DNA of 64,000 nt from Roseiarcus sp963772555 (GTDB lineage: Bacteria; Pseudomonadota; Alphaproteobacteria; Rhizobiales; Beijerinckiaceae): positions 1 through 64,000 of the forward strand of contig CAVYXQ010000023.1 in the NCBI GenBank assembly GCA_963772555.1. Direction: 5' to 3'. The position numbers and the translations under genes are program-made. Numbering within the stretch: the stretch's first letter is position 1; each line of letters opens with the position of its first letter. Below are positions 53,023 through 62,314 of the stretch, piece after piece. The notes beneath the pieces are model-generated. The model worked only from the letters and a program-made list of their open reading frames with translations. It had not been told where the DNA came from and made no database searches.

Positions 53023-53664
53023 TCAGTCGCGCCCGGCATCGCGAACGATCCCGGCCATCGCCTGCGCCTCGGCGTCGTCATCCAGCGCTTCGAGGCCGGC
53101 GACGACCCCTTTCCGGTCGGCGGCGCTGCGGTTCTGGCTCGCCTTCCATTTGCCGCGGATGTCGAGAATCTCGATCTCGACTCCGATGATCGCCCGGCGC
53201 TGCAGCGCGATGAAATCGGCCGGCGCGTCGCCGACCGCCCAAGGCCGCTCGCGCGCCAACTCGCGCGACCGGGTCAGGGCCTCGATCTGTCGGGCGAGCC
53301 ACGCGTCGTCCTCGATCACCCTGGCGAGCCCGCGCGCCTGGACCATGACGTAATTCCAGGTCGGCACGACCCTGCCGGTCTCCTGCTTGGTCGCGTACCA
53401 GGACGGGCTGATGTAATGCTCGGCGCCCTGGAAGACGACGAGCGCCTGGGGCGCCTGGGCCAGCTCCCGCCACTGCGGGTTGGCGCGCGCCATATGGGCC
53501 TGCAGGGTCCCGAGCGGGGAGGCGCCCGGATCGATCAGGAACGGAATGGCGTTGGCGAGAAGCCCCTGCGAACCGGCGCTGATCAGGAGCCCAAGCGGCC
53601 GGGCGCGGATCAGCGCGTGCTGCCGCACGAGATCGTCCTCGCGGTGGAGCGGCGGTTCATACAT
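53023..53664 (-). CDS. PaiB-like FMN-binding transcriptional regulator
   Basis: 213 residues. The PaiB/NEG-type split-barrel flavin-binding fold is recognisable: MYEPPLHREDDLVRQHALIR, GTLQAHMARANPQWRELAQA, VVFQGAEHYISPSWYATKQE, VPTWNYVMVQARGLARVIED and IEILDIRGKWKASQNRSAAD. PaiB is a negative regulator of sporulation/protease genes in Bacillus; in proteobacteria its role is unknown and it may simply bind FMN or heme. Follows ispG with 10 bases between, so probably cotranscribed. Confidence 0.88.
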   Translation of the reverse strand: MYEPPLHREDDLVRQHALIRARPLGLLISAGSQGLLANAIPFLIDPGASPLGTLQAHMARANPQWRELAQAPQALVVFQGAEHYISPSWYATKQETGRVVPTWNYVMVQARGLARVIEDDAWLARQIEALTRSRELARERPWAVGDAPADFIALQRRAIIGVEIEILDIRGKWKASQNRSAADRKGVVAGLEALDDDAEAQAMAGIVRDAGRD

Positions 53665-53674
53665 TGCTTATCGC

Positions 53675-54946
53675 CTACTCCGCCGCCTGCTCGGCGCCTC
53701 CGTAGCGCCTGACCACATAATCCTCGACCAGCGCCTTGAAGTCGTCGGCGATCCGGGGGCCTCGCAGCGTCACCGTTTTGACGCCGTCGATGAAGACTGG
53801 CGCCGCCGGCGCTTCGCCCGTTCCCGGTAGCGAGACGCCGATGTCGGCGTGCTTGCTTTCGCCCGGCCCGTTGACGATGCAGCCCATCACCGCAACGTTG
53901 AGGTTTTCCACGCCCGGATAGAGCGCGCGCCATTGCGGCATCGACGCCGCCAGATGGTTCTGGATGTCGCGCGCCAGTTCCTGGAAGACGGTCGACGTCG
54001 TGCGGCCGCAGCCGGGGCAGGCGGCGACCTGCGGCGCGAAGACGCGGAAGCCCATGGTCTGCAGGAGCTCCTGAGCGACCCGCACCTCCTGCGTACGGTC
54101 GCCGCCCGGTTCCGGGGTCAGCGAAATGCGGATCGTGTCGCCGACGCCCTCCTGCAAGAGGACGCCGAGCGCCGCAGCTGAGGCGACGATGCCCTTCGAG
54201 CCCATGCCCGCCTCGGTGAGGCCGAGATGAAGCGCGTAGTCCGAGCGCTCGGCCAAGGTGCGATAGACGGCGATCAGGTCCTGCACGGCCGAGACCTTCG
54301 CCGAGAGAATGATGCGCGAGCGATCGAGACCGATCTCCTCCGCCCGCCGGGCCGAGAGGAGCGCGGACCGGACCATCGCTTCGCGCGTCACCGCACGCGC
54401 CTCGAGCGGCGCGGCGGAGCTGGCATTCTCGTCCATGAGATGGGTCAGGAGTTCCTGATCGAGCGAGCCCCAATTGGCGCCTATGCGGACGGCCTTGCCG
54501 TTCTTGATGGCTATTTCGACGATGCGGCCGAACTGAAGGTCGCGCTTGTTCTTAAAGCCGACATTGCCGGGATTGATGCGGTACTTGTCGAGCGCCTCGG
54601 CGCAGGCCGGGTGGTCGGCGAGCAGCTTGTGCCCGATGTAGTGGAAATCGCCGATCAGCGGGACGCCGGCGCCCCAGCCCGCGAGCCGGTCGCGGATCTT
54701 GGGGACCGCGGCGGCCGATTCGTCCCGGTCGACGGTGATGCGCACCATCTCGGAGCCGGCCCGGGCAAGCGCCGCGACCTGGCGGGCCGTCGCCTCGATG
54801 TCGGCGGTGTCGGTGTTGGTCATGGACTGGACGACGACGGGAGCGCCGCTGCCAACGATAACGGCCTCGTTTCCTTCGCCGACGCGGACGCCGACGGTCC
54901 GGCGTCGCGGACGGGAGCCGAACGGTTCGATTGGCGCGGGACTCAT
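53675..54946 (-). CDS. ispG: (E)-4-hydroxy-3-methylbut-2-enyl-diphosphate synthase
   Basis: 423 residues; GcpE/IspG of the non-mevalonate isoprenoid pathway, converting MEcPP to HMBPP. TIM barrel (VVQSMTNTDTADIEATARQV, LIGDFHYIGHKLLADHPACA, RIGANWGSLDQELLTHLMDE) and the C-terminal ferredoxin-like domain with [4Fe-4S] ligands in CPGCGRTTSTVFQELA and VMGCIVNGPGESKHADIGVS (three Cys and the Glu). The pathway supplies precursors for quinones and hopanoids. Divergent from bdhA. Confidence 0.97.
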   Translation of the reverse strand: MSPAPIEPFGSRPRRRTVGVRVGEGNEAVIVGSGAPVVVQSMTNTDTADIEATARQVAALARAGSEMVRITVDRDESAAAVPKIRDRLAGWGAGVPLIGDFHYIGHKLLADHPACAEALDKYRINPGNVGFKNKRDLQFGRIVEIAIKNGKAVRIGANWGSLDQELLTHLMDENASSAAPLEARAVTREAMVRSALLSARRAEEIGLDRSRIILSAKVSAVQDLIAVYRTLAERSDYALHLGLTEAGMGSKGIVASAAALGVLLQEGVGDTIRISLTPEPGGDRTQEVRVAQELLQTMGFRVFAPQVAACPGCGRTTSTVFQELARDIQNHLAASMPQWRALYPGVENLNVAVMGCIVNGPGESKHADIGVSLPGTGEAPAAPVFIDGVKTVTLRGPRIADDFKALVEDYVVRRYGGAEQAAE

Positions 54947-55124
54947 GCGGACCTTCCTTTGCCGGCGTCGTTGCGGGCCTGGGCTCGGAGAGACGGAGAT
55001 CTAGGTCGCGGCTCTGGCTTTGTCATCCCTTCGCGCCCGCGGGCCTCGAAAGCTTCATCGCAATGCAATATGACCATTTTCAAGCAGGCGCGGTCTGCGG
55101 AACATTCCTCTCGGAGACATTGCC

Positions 55125-55910
55125 ATGTCCCTCGCCAAACGTCACGCCGTCGTCACCGGTTCCACCAGCGGCATCGGCCTCGCCATCGCCCGCGCGCTCG
55201 CCAGCGAGGGCGCGGACCTCATGATCAACGGCTTCGGCGACCCGAAGGCCATCGAAGCGACCCGCTCCGGGATCGAAAAGGACTTCGGCGTCAGGGCCTT
55301 CTACAACGGCGCCGACATGGCGAAGGGGAAGGAGACCGAGGCGTTGATCGCCGAGGCCGCCGAGAAGATGGGGACCGTCGACATCCTCGTCAACAACGCT
55401 GGCATCCAGTTCGTCTCGCCCATCGAGGACTTCCCGCCGGAGAAATGGGACGCGATCATCGCCATCAATCTCAGCTCGGCCTTCCACACGATCCGGGCCG
55501 CCGTGCCGCGCATGAAGGCGCAGAAATGGGGCCGCATCGTCAACACCGCCTCAGCCCATTCGCTCGTCGCATCGCCGTTCAAATCGGCCTACGTCTCGGC
55601 CAAGCACGGCCTTGCCGGCCTCACCAAGACCGTGGCGCTCGAGCTTGCGACCTTCGGCGTCACCTGCAATTGCATCTCGCCCGGCTATGTCTGGACGCCC
55701 CTGGTCGAGAACCAGATCCCCGATACGATGAAGGCGCGCCACCTGACCCGCGAGCAGGTCATCAACGACGTGATGCTCGTCGCCCAGCCGACGAAGCAGT
55801 TCGTCACCGTCGACCAGGTCGCTTCGCTCGCCGTCTATCTCTGCTCCGACGCTGCGGCGCAGATCACCGGCGCCAACCTTTCGATCGACGGCGGCTGGAC
55901 CGCCGCGTGA
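55125..55910 (+). CDS. bdhA: D-3-hydroxybutyrate dehydrogenase
   Basis: 261 residues, SDR family. NAD-binding VVTGSTSGIGLAIARALASE, NNAGIQFVSPIEDFPPEKWD, the Ser-Tyr-Lys triad in IVNTASAHSLVASPFKSAYV followed by SAKHGLAG, and the C-terminal GANLSIDGGWTAA. Length and the HSLVASPFKSAYVSAKHG segment are typical for BDH. It oxidises 3-hydroxybutyrate to acetoacetate in PHB/ketone-body use. The stop overlaps the GTG of the patatin gene. A decayed 285-bp copy of its middle lies at 62315-62599. Confidence 0.95.
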   Translation: MSLAKRHAVVTGSTSGIGLAIARALASEGADLMINGFGDPKAIEATRSGIEKDFGVRAFYNGADMAKGKETEALIAEAAEKMGTVDILVNNAGIQFVSPIEDFPPEKWDAIIAINLSSAFHTIRAAVPRMKAQKWGRIVNTASAHSLVASPFKSAYVSAKHGLAGLTKTVALELATFGVTCNCISPGYVWTPLVENQIPDTMKARHLTREQVINDVMLVAQPTKQFVTVDQVASLAVYLCSDAAAQITGANLSIDGGWTAA

Positions 55911-57010
55911 GCCTTGACAGGGCCAAGGCTTCCGAGCCCGAGAGAGCCGTCAAGACCGTCAACCTCGCGCTTCAGGGCGGCGGCTCGCACGGCGCTTACG
56001 TGTGGGGCGTCATCGACGCGCTGAGCGAAGACGAGCGAATCGAAATCGGCGCGATCAGCGGCGCGAGCGCGGGCGCGATCAACGCGGCGGTGTATGCCGC
56101 GGGGCTCGCCGAGGACGGCCGTCCGGGCGCGCGCGCCAGGCTGGAAAAGTTCTGGCTGTCGGTCTCGGCTGAGGGGTCGCTCGGGCCGGCGCAACGCAGG
56201 TTCGTCGACGCCTGGGCGAAGCTATGGGGGCGCGGCCTCCCCGGCAGCGAGTTGCTGGCGCGCTGGGCGGACGCGGCGTCGCAGTTCGTCAGCCCTTACG
56301 CGTTCAATCCGTTCAACATCAATCCGCTGCGCGCCCATCTCGTCGCGGCGGTGGATTTCGAGCGGCTGCGCGCCGGCGCAAGCCCCAAGCTCTTCGTCGC
56401 CGCAACCAACGTCAGAACCGGCCGCGGCGAGATCTTCCGCCGCGACGTCCTGACCGCCGACCACATCATGGCCTCCTGCTGCCTGCCGCAGCTCTTCCAG
56501 GCGGTCGAGATCGGCCGCGAGGCCTATTGGGACGGCGGCTACGCCGGCAATCCGCCGCTCTGGCCGCTGTTCTATGAAACCGCGTGCCGCGACATCGTCA
56601 TCGTCCAGATCAACCCGATCGAGCGCGCCGCAATCCCGCGGACGCCGGAAGACATCGCCAACCGCCTGAACGAGATCACCTTCAACGCCACTCTCCTAGC
56701 CGAACTGCGCGCCGCCGACTTCGTCGCCCGCCTCATCCGCTCGGGCATTCTCGCAAGCGACGGATACCGGCTCGAACGCCTGCACCGGATCGGCGGCGCC
56801 GGCCGGCTCGAGAGCTTCCCCGCCTCGACCAAGTTCGACGTCTCCTGGCCCTTTTTGCAGGAGCTGCGCGACCTCGGCCGCGCCGATGCGAAGACCTGGC
56901 TCAAGGCGCACTTCGACGCAATCGGCGTCGAAGGGACGCTCGACATCGACGAGGCGCTCCAGCGCGAGCCGGCCAAGGAGCCGGTCAAGGGCGCGCCCGC
57001 GACAGGATGA
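55907..57010 (+). CDS. Patatin-like phospholipase
   Basis: 367 residues from GTG 55907, overlapping the bdhA stop (GTGA). Patatin catalytic dyad: oxyanion loop LALQGGGSHGAYVWGVIDAL, nucleophile in GAISGASAGAINAAVYAAGL (GxSxG), and the Asp in YWDGGYAGNPPLWPLF (DGG). The C-terminal 100 residues (LLAELRAADFVARLIRSGIL) fit the DUF3734 extension. Pairing with bdhA is common in alphaproteobacteria and suggests a link to PHB granules or 3-hydroxybutyrate esters, but hydrolysis of phospholipid is equally possible. Confidence 0.9.
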   Translation: MSLDRAKASEPERAVKTVNLALQGGGSHGAYVWGVIDALSEDERIEIGAISGASAGAINAAVYAAGLAEDGRPGARARLEKFWLSVSAEGSLGPAQRRFVDAWAKLWGRGLPGSELLARWADAASQFVSPYAFNPFNINPLRAHLVAAVDFERLRAGASPKLFVAATNVRTGRGEIFRRDVLTADHIMASCCLPQLFQAVEIGREAYWDGGYAGNPPLWPLFYETACRDIVIVQINPIERAAIPRTPEDIANRLNEITFNATLLAELRAADFVARLIRSGILASDGYRLERLHRIGGAGRLESFPASTKFDVSWPFLQELRDLGRADAKTWLKAHFDAIGVEGTLDIDEALQREPAKEPVKGAPATG

Positions 57011-57147
57011 CGGGCGGCGGCCCGCGAGCGTGCAGTTCCACGAGCGCGCGCGCATGTTCAACAGCTTAAGTGTCCAAAACCGCAACATTCGAGCGCAAAT
57101 ATACAGTTGTGGCGCGATGTATTATCCACAAATAATTTCTGGTTAAA

Positions 57148-57167
57148 GCGGCGCCGAAAAGCGCCGC
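57148..57167 (-). terminator. Hairpin between patatin and enoyl-CoA hydratase genes
   Basis: GCGGCGC-loop-GCGCCGC, seven perfect pairs with a six-base loop, followed on the minus strand by TTTAACC. It lies just 4 bases past the enoyl-CoA hydratase stop and in the convergent gap, so it probably ends that transcript. The T-run is short. Confidence 0.55.
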
Positions 57168-57171
57168 CGCG

Positions 57172-57945
57172 TCACCGGTTCTTGAACTTGGCCTCGCGCT
57201 TCTCGACGAAGGCGCGCATGCCTTCCTTCTGGTCCTCGGCGGCAAAGAGCGAATGGAACAGGCGCCGCTCGAAGCGCACGCCCTCGGCCAGCGTCGTCTC
57301 GTAGGCGCGGTTGACGCTCTCCTTGGCCGCATAGACGGCCAAGGCCGACATCGAGGCGATCGTCGCCGCGGTCTTCAGCGCCTCCTCGATCAGCGAGGCG
57401 GCGGGCACGACGCGGGAGACGAGGCCCGAGCGCTCGGCCTCGGCCGCGTCCATCATCCGGCCTGTGAGGATCATCTCCATCGCCTTCGACTTGCCGACCG
57501 CGCGGGTGAGGCGCTGCGTGCCGCCGGCGCCCGGCATGACGCCGAGCTTGATCTCTGGCTGGCCGAATTTCGCCGTGTCGGCGGCGAGAATGAAATCGCA
57601 CATCATCGCCAGTTCGCAGCCGCCGCCGAGGGCGAAGCCGGCGACCGCGGCGATGATCGGCTTGCGCGCTTTCGCCACGTTCTCCCAGCGCGAAATGAAG
57701 TCGCCGAGGAACGCGTCGGCGAAGCTCTTGTCCTGCATCTCCTTGATGTCGGCCCCGGCGGCGAACGCCTTCTCCGACCCGGTCAGCACGATCGCGCCGA
57801 TGTCCGGGTCGGCCTCGAACGCTTCGAGCGCCTTGTTGAGGTCCTCGATCAGCGGGCTCGAAAGCGCATTCAGCGCCTGCGGCCGGTTCAGCCGGATGAG
57901 GCCGACCCGGCCATGGGTCTCGACGATGATGTTGGCGTAAGTCAT
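57172..57945 (-). CDS. Enoyl-CoA hydratase
   Basis: 257 residues from ATG 57945 (AAGGAG eight bases upstream). Crotonase fold: GLIRLNRPQALNALSSPLIE, AFAAGADIKEM (oxyanion-hole loop), AGFALGGGCELAMMCDFILA with the first catalytic Glu region, and FGQPEIKLGVMPGAGGTQRL with the second catalytic Glu. Hydrates 2-enoyl-CoA to 3-hydroxyacyl-CoA in fatty-acid beta-oxidation. Stands as a single gene. Confidence 0.94.
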   Translation of the reverse strand: MTYANIIVETHGRVGLIRLNRPQALNALSSPLIEDLNKALEAFEADPDIGAIVLTGSEKAFAAGADIKEMQDKSFADAFLGDFISRWENVAKARKPIIAAVAGFALGGGCELAMMCDFILAADTAKFGQPEIKLGVMPGAGGTQRLTRAVGKSKAMEMILTGRMMDAAEAERSGLVSRVVPAASLIEEALKTAATIASMSALAVYAAKESVNRAYETTLAEGVRFERRLFHSLFAAEDQKEGMRAFVEKREAKFKNR

Positions 57946-58225
57946 GGGCGCGGCTCCTTGGCGTGGCTTCGCACGACGCCTAGCCAATCGGCAGCCGCAT
58001 GAAAAGGCCGCCGTCGTTGCTCAAATTTTGCGACTGCAAGAAGGGAAGCGATGGGCGCGAGCCGGAAACTCACGGCGATCCAGGCTGACATCGAAGCAAT
58101 CGCAGCTTTCGGCGCTGTCGATTTGCCCCGGCGCGTAACCTTCGGCGAGCGAACTGCCCTCCGGTAGACTGCAAAGTTTTGCAGTCCACGATCAAGCCGT
58201 GACCACGGGCGGACCATCTCTCTGC

Positions 58226-58261
58226 GAAAGAACCGCCGGCGGAGAAAAGACCCGCCGACGG
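58226..58261 (-). terminator. Rho-independent terminator of the ABC transporter operon
   Basis: On the minus strand CCGTCGGCGG and CCGCCGGCGG form a ten-pair stem (one G-T) around a nine-base loop, followed by TTCTTTC. Its position 8 bases after the stop of the substrate-binding protein gene fits the end of the transporter operon. Confidence 0.7.
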
Positions 58262-58268
58262 TGTGACG

Positions 58269-59378
58269 CTACTTGACGCCCCAGATCTTCTTGTATTCGT
58301 CGCGGTATCCATTATCCGGATCGAATACGTTCTTTGGGCCGCCGTCATAAGCGATATTTGCCGCGGTCACGAGATGGACGCCCGGCACGAAGCCGGACCA
58401 TTTCTCGCGACTGAAGGCTCGGTTGAGTTCGTCGGCGAGCTGCCAGCCCTGCATGTTGAGCGGCTCGGGCACGGTCGCGGCCTGGTAGTCCTTGTTGCGG
58501 ATACGCTGATAGGCCGATTCCGAGCCGTCGCCCGCCGAAATGTTCTGCGGGTCTCCGTCGCCCTTCAATCCTGCGACCTGGAGAGAGGGTCCCATCGAAT
58601 CGTAGTAAAGGTCGTTGATCGCCAGCGAATGGGTCCACTTGGGCCCAAACTGCTGGAGAAGCGTCGTCGTGAGCTGCGGCACGCGGCTCGCCGTGTCGGC
58701 GAGCGGCGTGTCCTCGAAGGCCAGCACCTTGCAGCCCTCGCACTTCTTGATCCACGACTCCATGGCGCGACCCTTGGCGATGGCGATGGCGTAAGCCGAA
58801 TCGGCGAAGACCACGACGCCCGCCTTTCCGTTCGAGTCGGCGATCGCCTTCATCGCCGCGACCTTCGCCACCTCCATCGCGTCGGTCGTGACATTGGCGA
58901 ACACCGGCGCGCCATCCATCGGGCCGGGCTTCGGGCCGGCGTGCCAGCCGACGATCACGATTCCCTGCTTGGCCGCGTCTTCGAGGCCCGCCTTCTGTTG
59001 GACGGCGTCGCTGCCGCCGACCACAATAGCGTCCGGCTTCAGCGCCACCGCTTGGCTCAAGGCCGCGGCCTGCCCCGAGACGGTGCCCTGGCCGTCGATC
59101 TCGCGATAGGTCCATCCGATGACGCCGGCGGCCTCCTTGAGGCCATGCGCGACGCCCAGGATGCCGCCGTTGCGCATGTCGCCGGCGACGTAGACGACCG
59201 TCTTCTTCGCGACGGCCTTCGGACCGCTCGTGGGTCCGTCCCATTTGTCCGCGCGCGCCGTCGCCTTCTCGACCACGGCCTTCGCCTCGTCGACAAGCGC
59301 GTCAGCCCTCGCCGAGGTCGCGACGGCGGCCAGGGCCAAGGCGCCGACCGCCGTTATCAAAAGCACTCCGCCACTCAT
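58269..59378 (-). CDS. Sugar-type ABC transporter, periplasmic substrate-binding protein
   Basis: 369 residues with a signal peptide (LLITAVGALALAAVATSARA). Peripla_BP_4 (RbsB-like) fold: VVYVAGDMRNGGILGVAHGL, SQAVALKPDAIVVGGSDAVQ, GIVIVGWHAGPKPG, GKAGVVVFADSAYAIAIAKG. The ligand is unknown. The C-terminus (DPDNGYRDEYKKIWGVK) is longer than in RbsB and resembles binding proteins annotated for sugars or polyols. Last gene of a three-gene importer operon (ATPase, permease, binding protein) on the minus strand, 29 bases after the permease. Confidence 0.9.
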   Translation of the reverse strand: MSGGVLLITAVGALALAAVATSARADALVDEAKAVVEKATARADKWDGPTSGPKAVAKKTVVYVAGDMRNGGILGVAHGLKEAAGVIGWTYREIDGQGTVSGQAAALSQAVALKPDAIVVGGSDAVQQKAGLEDAAKQGIVIVGWHAGPKPGPMDGAPVFANVTTDAMEVAKVAAMKAIADSNGKAGVVVFADSAYAIAIAKGRAMESWIKKCEGCKVLAFEDTPLADTASRVPQLTTTLLQQFGPKWTHSLAINDLYYDSMGPSLQVAGLKGDGDPQNISAGDGSESAYQRIRNKDYQAATVPEPLNMQGWQLADELNRAFSREKWSGFVPGVHLVTAANIAYDGGPKNVFDPDNGYRDEYKKIWGVK

Positions 59379-59407
59379 GGATCGTCCTCCGGGTTGAGAC
59401 GCCCGCC

Positions 59408-60460
59408 TTATGCGGCCGCCCTTTTGTTGATTTGAGCTTCGGCTGCGGCGCGGCGCCGCTGGGCGTAGCCGGCGATGCCGATCGAGACGAGGAGCGTCAC
59501 GCTGTTGAACATCGGCTCAACCCAGAATGAGCCGCCGAACTGCTGAATGCCTGCGATGCCGACCGCGAGGATCGCGACGCCGACCATCGTGCCCCAGACG
59601 TTGACGCGGCCGGGCTTGATCGTCGTCGAGCCCAAAAAGGCGCCGACAAGCGCGGGCAGAAGATATTCCAGGCCGACGCTCGCCTGGCCAATCCTCAGCT
59701 TCGAAGCGAGCAGGACGCCGGCGACCGCCGTCAGCAGTCCCGACGCGACGAACGCTGCGATCGTGTAGCGGCGGACGGGAATGCCGTTCAGCGCCGCGGC
59801 CCTCGGATTCGCGCCAATGGCGTATAAATAGCGCCCCACCGGCAGATACTCGAGGACGAACCACAGGAACAACGCGAAGGCCAGGACGTAGAAGCCGGTG
59901 ATCGGCAGGCCGAACACCATTGTGCCATTGATGGCCAGAAACCCCTGCGGAAGGTTGCCCAGCACCTGGCGCCCACCCGTGTGCCAGAGCGCGATCGCGT
60001 AGAGCGCGGTGCCGGTGCCGAGCGTCGCGATGAAGGAATCGATGAAGGCGACCTCGACCAGAATTCCATTGATCAAACCAACCAGGGCGCCGAGAATGAG
60101 GACGACGGCGACCGCGAGCGGCCAAGGCAGGCCATACATCGTCTGCAGGCTGATCGCCAGAATGTGCCACAGCACGATGCCGTATCCGACTGTGAGGTCA
60201 ATCTTGCCCGACGCCATCGGGATCATCGCAGCGAGCGACAGAAGCGCGATGATCGCCTTGTCGGCGATAATCGAGCGCAGGTTGAGAAGGGTTGGGAACG
60301 TGTCCGGCAGGATGACGGAAAAGAGCGCGATGAGAAGCAGGGTGAGAATCGGCAGGCCGTAGACCGGCAGGAGCCGCGTGAGCCGCGTGCTCCACGAGGC
60401 ACGTTTCAATTCGCCAGCGGTCGGCTCCAGAGCGTCGGAGCGGATCGAATTCGTCGCCAT
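59408..60460 (-). CDS. Sugar-type ABC transporter permease (RbsC-like)
   Basis: 350 residues, BPD_transp_2 family with eight to ten membrane helices (for example LPILTLLLIALFSVILPDTF, AVVLILGALVGLINGILVEV, VLAFALFLWFVLEYLPVGRY). IATLGTGTALYAIALWHTGG is the conserved loop contacting the ATPase, and YAIGANPRAAALNGIPVRRY is the signature segment of this family. Partner of the neighbouring ATPase and binding protein. Confidence 0.93.
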   Translation of the reverse strand: MATNSIRSDALEPTAGELKRASWSTRLTRLLPVYGLPILTLLLIALFSVILPDTFPTLLNLRSIIADKAIIALLSLAAMIPMASGKIDLTVGYGIVLWHILAISLQTMYGLPWPLAVAVVLILGALVGLINGILVEVAFIDSFIATLGTGTALYAIALWHTGGRQVLGNLPQGFLAINGTMVFGLPITGFYVLAFALFLWFVLEYLPVGRYLYAIGANPRAAALNGIPVRRYTIAAFVASGLLTAVAGVLLASKLRIGQASVGLEYLLPALVGAFLGSTTIKPGRVNVWGTMVGVAILAVGIAGIQQFGGSFWVEPMFNSVTLLVSIGIAGYAQRRRAAAEAQINKRAAA

Positions 60461-60484
60461 TCGCTTCCTCTCAGCTCTCGTGTC

Positions 60485-61987
60485 TTAAGCGGCTTCGGAC
60501 GCGGAGGCGGCGGCGATCACCAACTCGGTGGTGAGTTCCGAACCCGTAAGTTCGGCGATGATGCGGCCGCGGTTGAAGACGAGCGCCCGATGGCAGACAT
60601 GACCAACCTCCTCGAAGTCGGTCGACACCACAGCCACCGCGAGTTTCGCTTCGAGCGCGCGCTCGATCAGCCGGTAGATTTCCGCTTTCGCGCCGACATC
60701 GACTCCGGCTGTCGGGTCTTCGGCGACGAGCAGCCGGCGTCCCGTGGCGAGCCAGCGGCCGACGACGACCTTCTGTTGATTGCCGCCTGAGAGACCCTCG
60801 ATCGGCAATTCCGGCGCATTCGGGCGAAGGCCGACCGCAGCGCCAAGCGCCGTCGCCTTTCGGGCCTCGGCGCCGCGCCCCAGAAAAGACAGGAGCCCGC
60901 GCCCCGAGGCGCTGGGATTGAGGTAGGCGTTCTCGCGCACGGCGAGCGCGGACGCAATGGATTCTTCCGCTCGGTCGCGAGCGAGCAGACCGACGCCCGC
61001 GCGCACGGCAGCGCGTGGCGAGGACAAGTCCGGCGGCTCGCCGTCGATCAGAATCGACCCGTCATGGGGCATGGCACCAAAGAGGGCGCGTCCGATTTCT
61101 TCCTGGCCCGCGCCCCTTAGGCCGACAAGGCCGAGGAGCTCGCCCTCGCGAATGTCGAAGTCGACCGGGCCCGATCCCGGCGTCTTGAGGCCGCGCACGA
61201 CGACCCGGGCCGCCCCTGGGGCACTCTCGCTCTTGTGGAAGAGCTCGAAGGTCGAGCGGCCGACGATAAGGCCAATGAGCTCGTCGGGATTAGTGTCGCG
61301 CACGGGCTTCTCGCCGACGAGGCGTCCGTCGCGCATCACCACGACCCGGTCGGCGATGCGAAAGATCTCGTCGAGGCGATGCGAGACGTAGATCATGCCG
61401 ACGCCCCGACTCCTTAGGCCGCGCACCGCCTCGAACAAACGCTCCACCTCGTCGGCCGGTAGGCTCGCGGTCGGCTCGTCCAGCACGAGGAAATCGCAAT
61501 TGACGACCAGCGCGCGGGCGATCGCGACAAGCGATTTCTCAGTCCGGCTTAAGCTTCGCACCCTTCGGCTCGGGTCGATCCGAGCGCCGATCAACGCGAG
61601 CGCCTGCGCGGCACGGCGCTCGGCGCTCGACCAATCGATCGGCGCAAGGCCCAGACTCCAGCCGCGGCGTGGGAAGCCCTGCGCGAGCGCCATATTTTCG
61701 GCGACCGTCATCCACTCGATGAGGCCCAGGTCCTGGTGAACAAAGGCAACGCGCTGGCGCGGGTCGGCGCGGTGACGATAGGACTCGCCGTCGATTGACA
61801 CCCTGCCGCCGTCAGCGGCGACGATGCCGCCGAGAACCTTGATCAGGGTGGATTTGCCGGCGCCGTTCTCGCCGAGAAGCGCGACGACCTCTCCGCGATT
61901 GACGTCGAAGCTCACGCCCTTAAGCGCTTGCGTTCCGCCGAACGTCTTGGCGACATTCTCGAAACGCAGGATACCGGCTTGCGCCAA
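60485..61987 (-). CDS. Sugar-type ABC transporter ATP-binding protein (RbsA-like)
   Basis: 500 residues with two nucleotide-binding domains. First: Walker A LLGENGAGKSTLIKVLGG, signature RSLSRTEKSLVAIARAL (LSRTEK instead of LSxGQ), Walker B FLVLDEPTASL. Second: degenerate P-loop GLVGLRGAGQEEIGRALFG, signature LSGGNQQKVVVGRWLA. TTG 61987 is chosen as the start because GGGAGGAG lies six bases upstream and it gives the normal family N-terminus (AQAGILRFENVAKTFGGTQA); the ATG at 62005 places the same motif inside the coding region. Confidence 0.92.
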   Translation of the reverse strand: MAQAGILRFENVAKTFGGTQALKGVSFDVNRGEVVALLGENGAGKSTLIKVLGGIVAADGGRVSIDGESYRHRADPRQRVAFVHQDLGLIEWMTVAENMALAQGFPRRGWSLGLAPIDWSSAERRAAQALALIGARIDPSRRVRSLSRTEKSLVAIARALVVNCDFLVLDEPTASLPADEVERLFEAVRGLRSRGVGMIYVSHRLDEIFRIADRVVVMRDGRLVGEKPVRDTNPDELIGLIVGRSTFELFHKSESAPGAARVVVRGLKTPGSGPVDFDIREGELLGLVGLRGAGQEEIGRALFGAMPHDGSILIDGEPPDLSSPRAAVRAGVGLLARDRAEESIASALAVRENAYLNPSASGRGLLSFLGRGAEARKATALGAAVGLRPNAPELPIEGLSGGNQQKVVVGRWLATGRRLLVAEDPTAGVDVGAKAEIYRLIERALEAKLAVAVVSTDFEEVGHVCHRALVFNRGRIIAELTGSELTTELVIAAASASEAA

Positions 61988-62211
61988 GTCGCGCTCCTCC
62001 CTCATGCGCGAAACGTATTTCTTCGCTGGTCCGCCGGTCAAGCTGTGGATTGGCGGATAGCCGCCCCGCAACTCGGGCGTCGACCGCGCCAAAGAACCGC
62101 GAAACCGCAACCCTAACCCACTCCCGTTTGGCCGTGAATCGACCGACGCATGTAAAATCACGCGATCGCGGCTCCTCGACCCGTCTGCCCATCCTATGGA
62201 GAAGGAACTTC

Positions 62212-62279
62212 CGCTCAGGACGGAGACCGCGCGTAGAGGCAGGGCCCGCTTACCTGCTCACTTGCGCCGTTCGCGATCG
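62212..62279 (+). repeat. 68-bp diverged repeat, copy B
   Basis: Gap-free match to 43461-43528 at roughly 80 percent identity. It ends 35 bases before the bdhA fragment begins. Together with that fragment it suggests that 62.2-62.7 kb is a patch of decayed or imported sequence. Confidence 0.5.
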
Positions 62280-62314
62280 CGATCGGCTACGTCCGAACCC
62301 CCGCGTCGGTGGCC

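Noticed and set aside
54227..57010. A single 927-codon frame spanning ispG antisense, bdhA and the patatin
   Set aside because: Only the last 367 codons (the patatin) are real; the rest is out-of-frame filler over ispG and bdhA.
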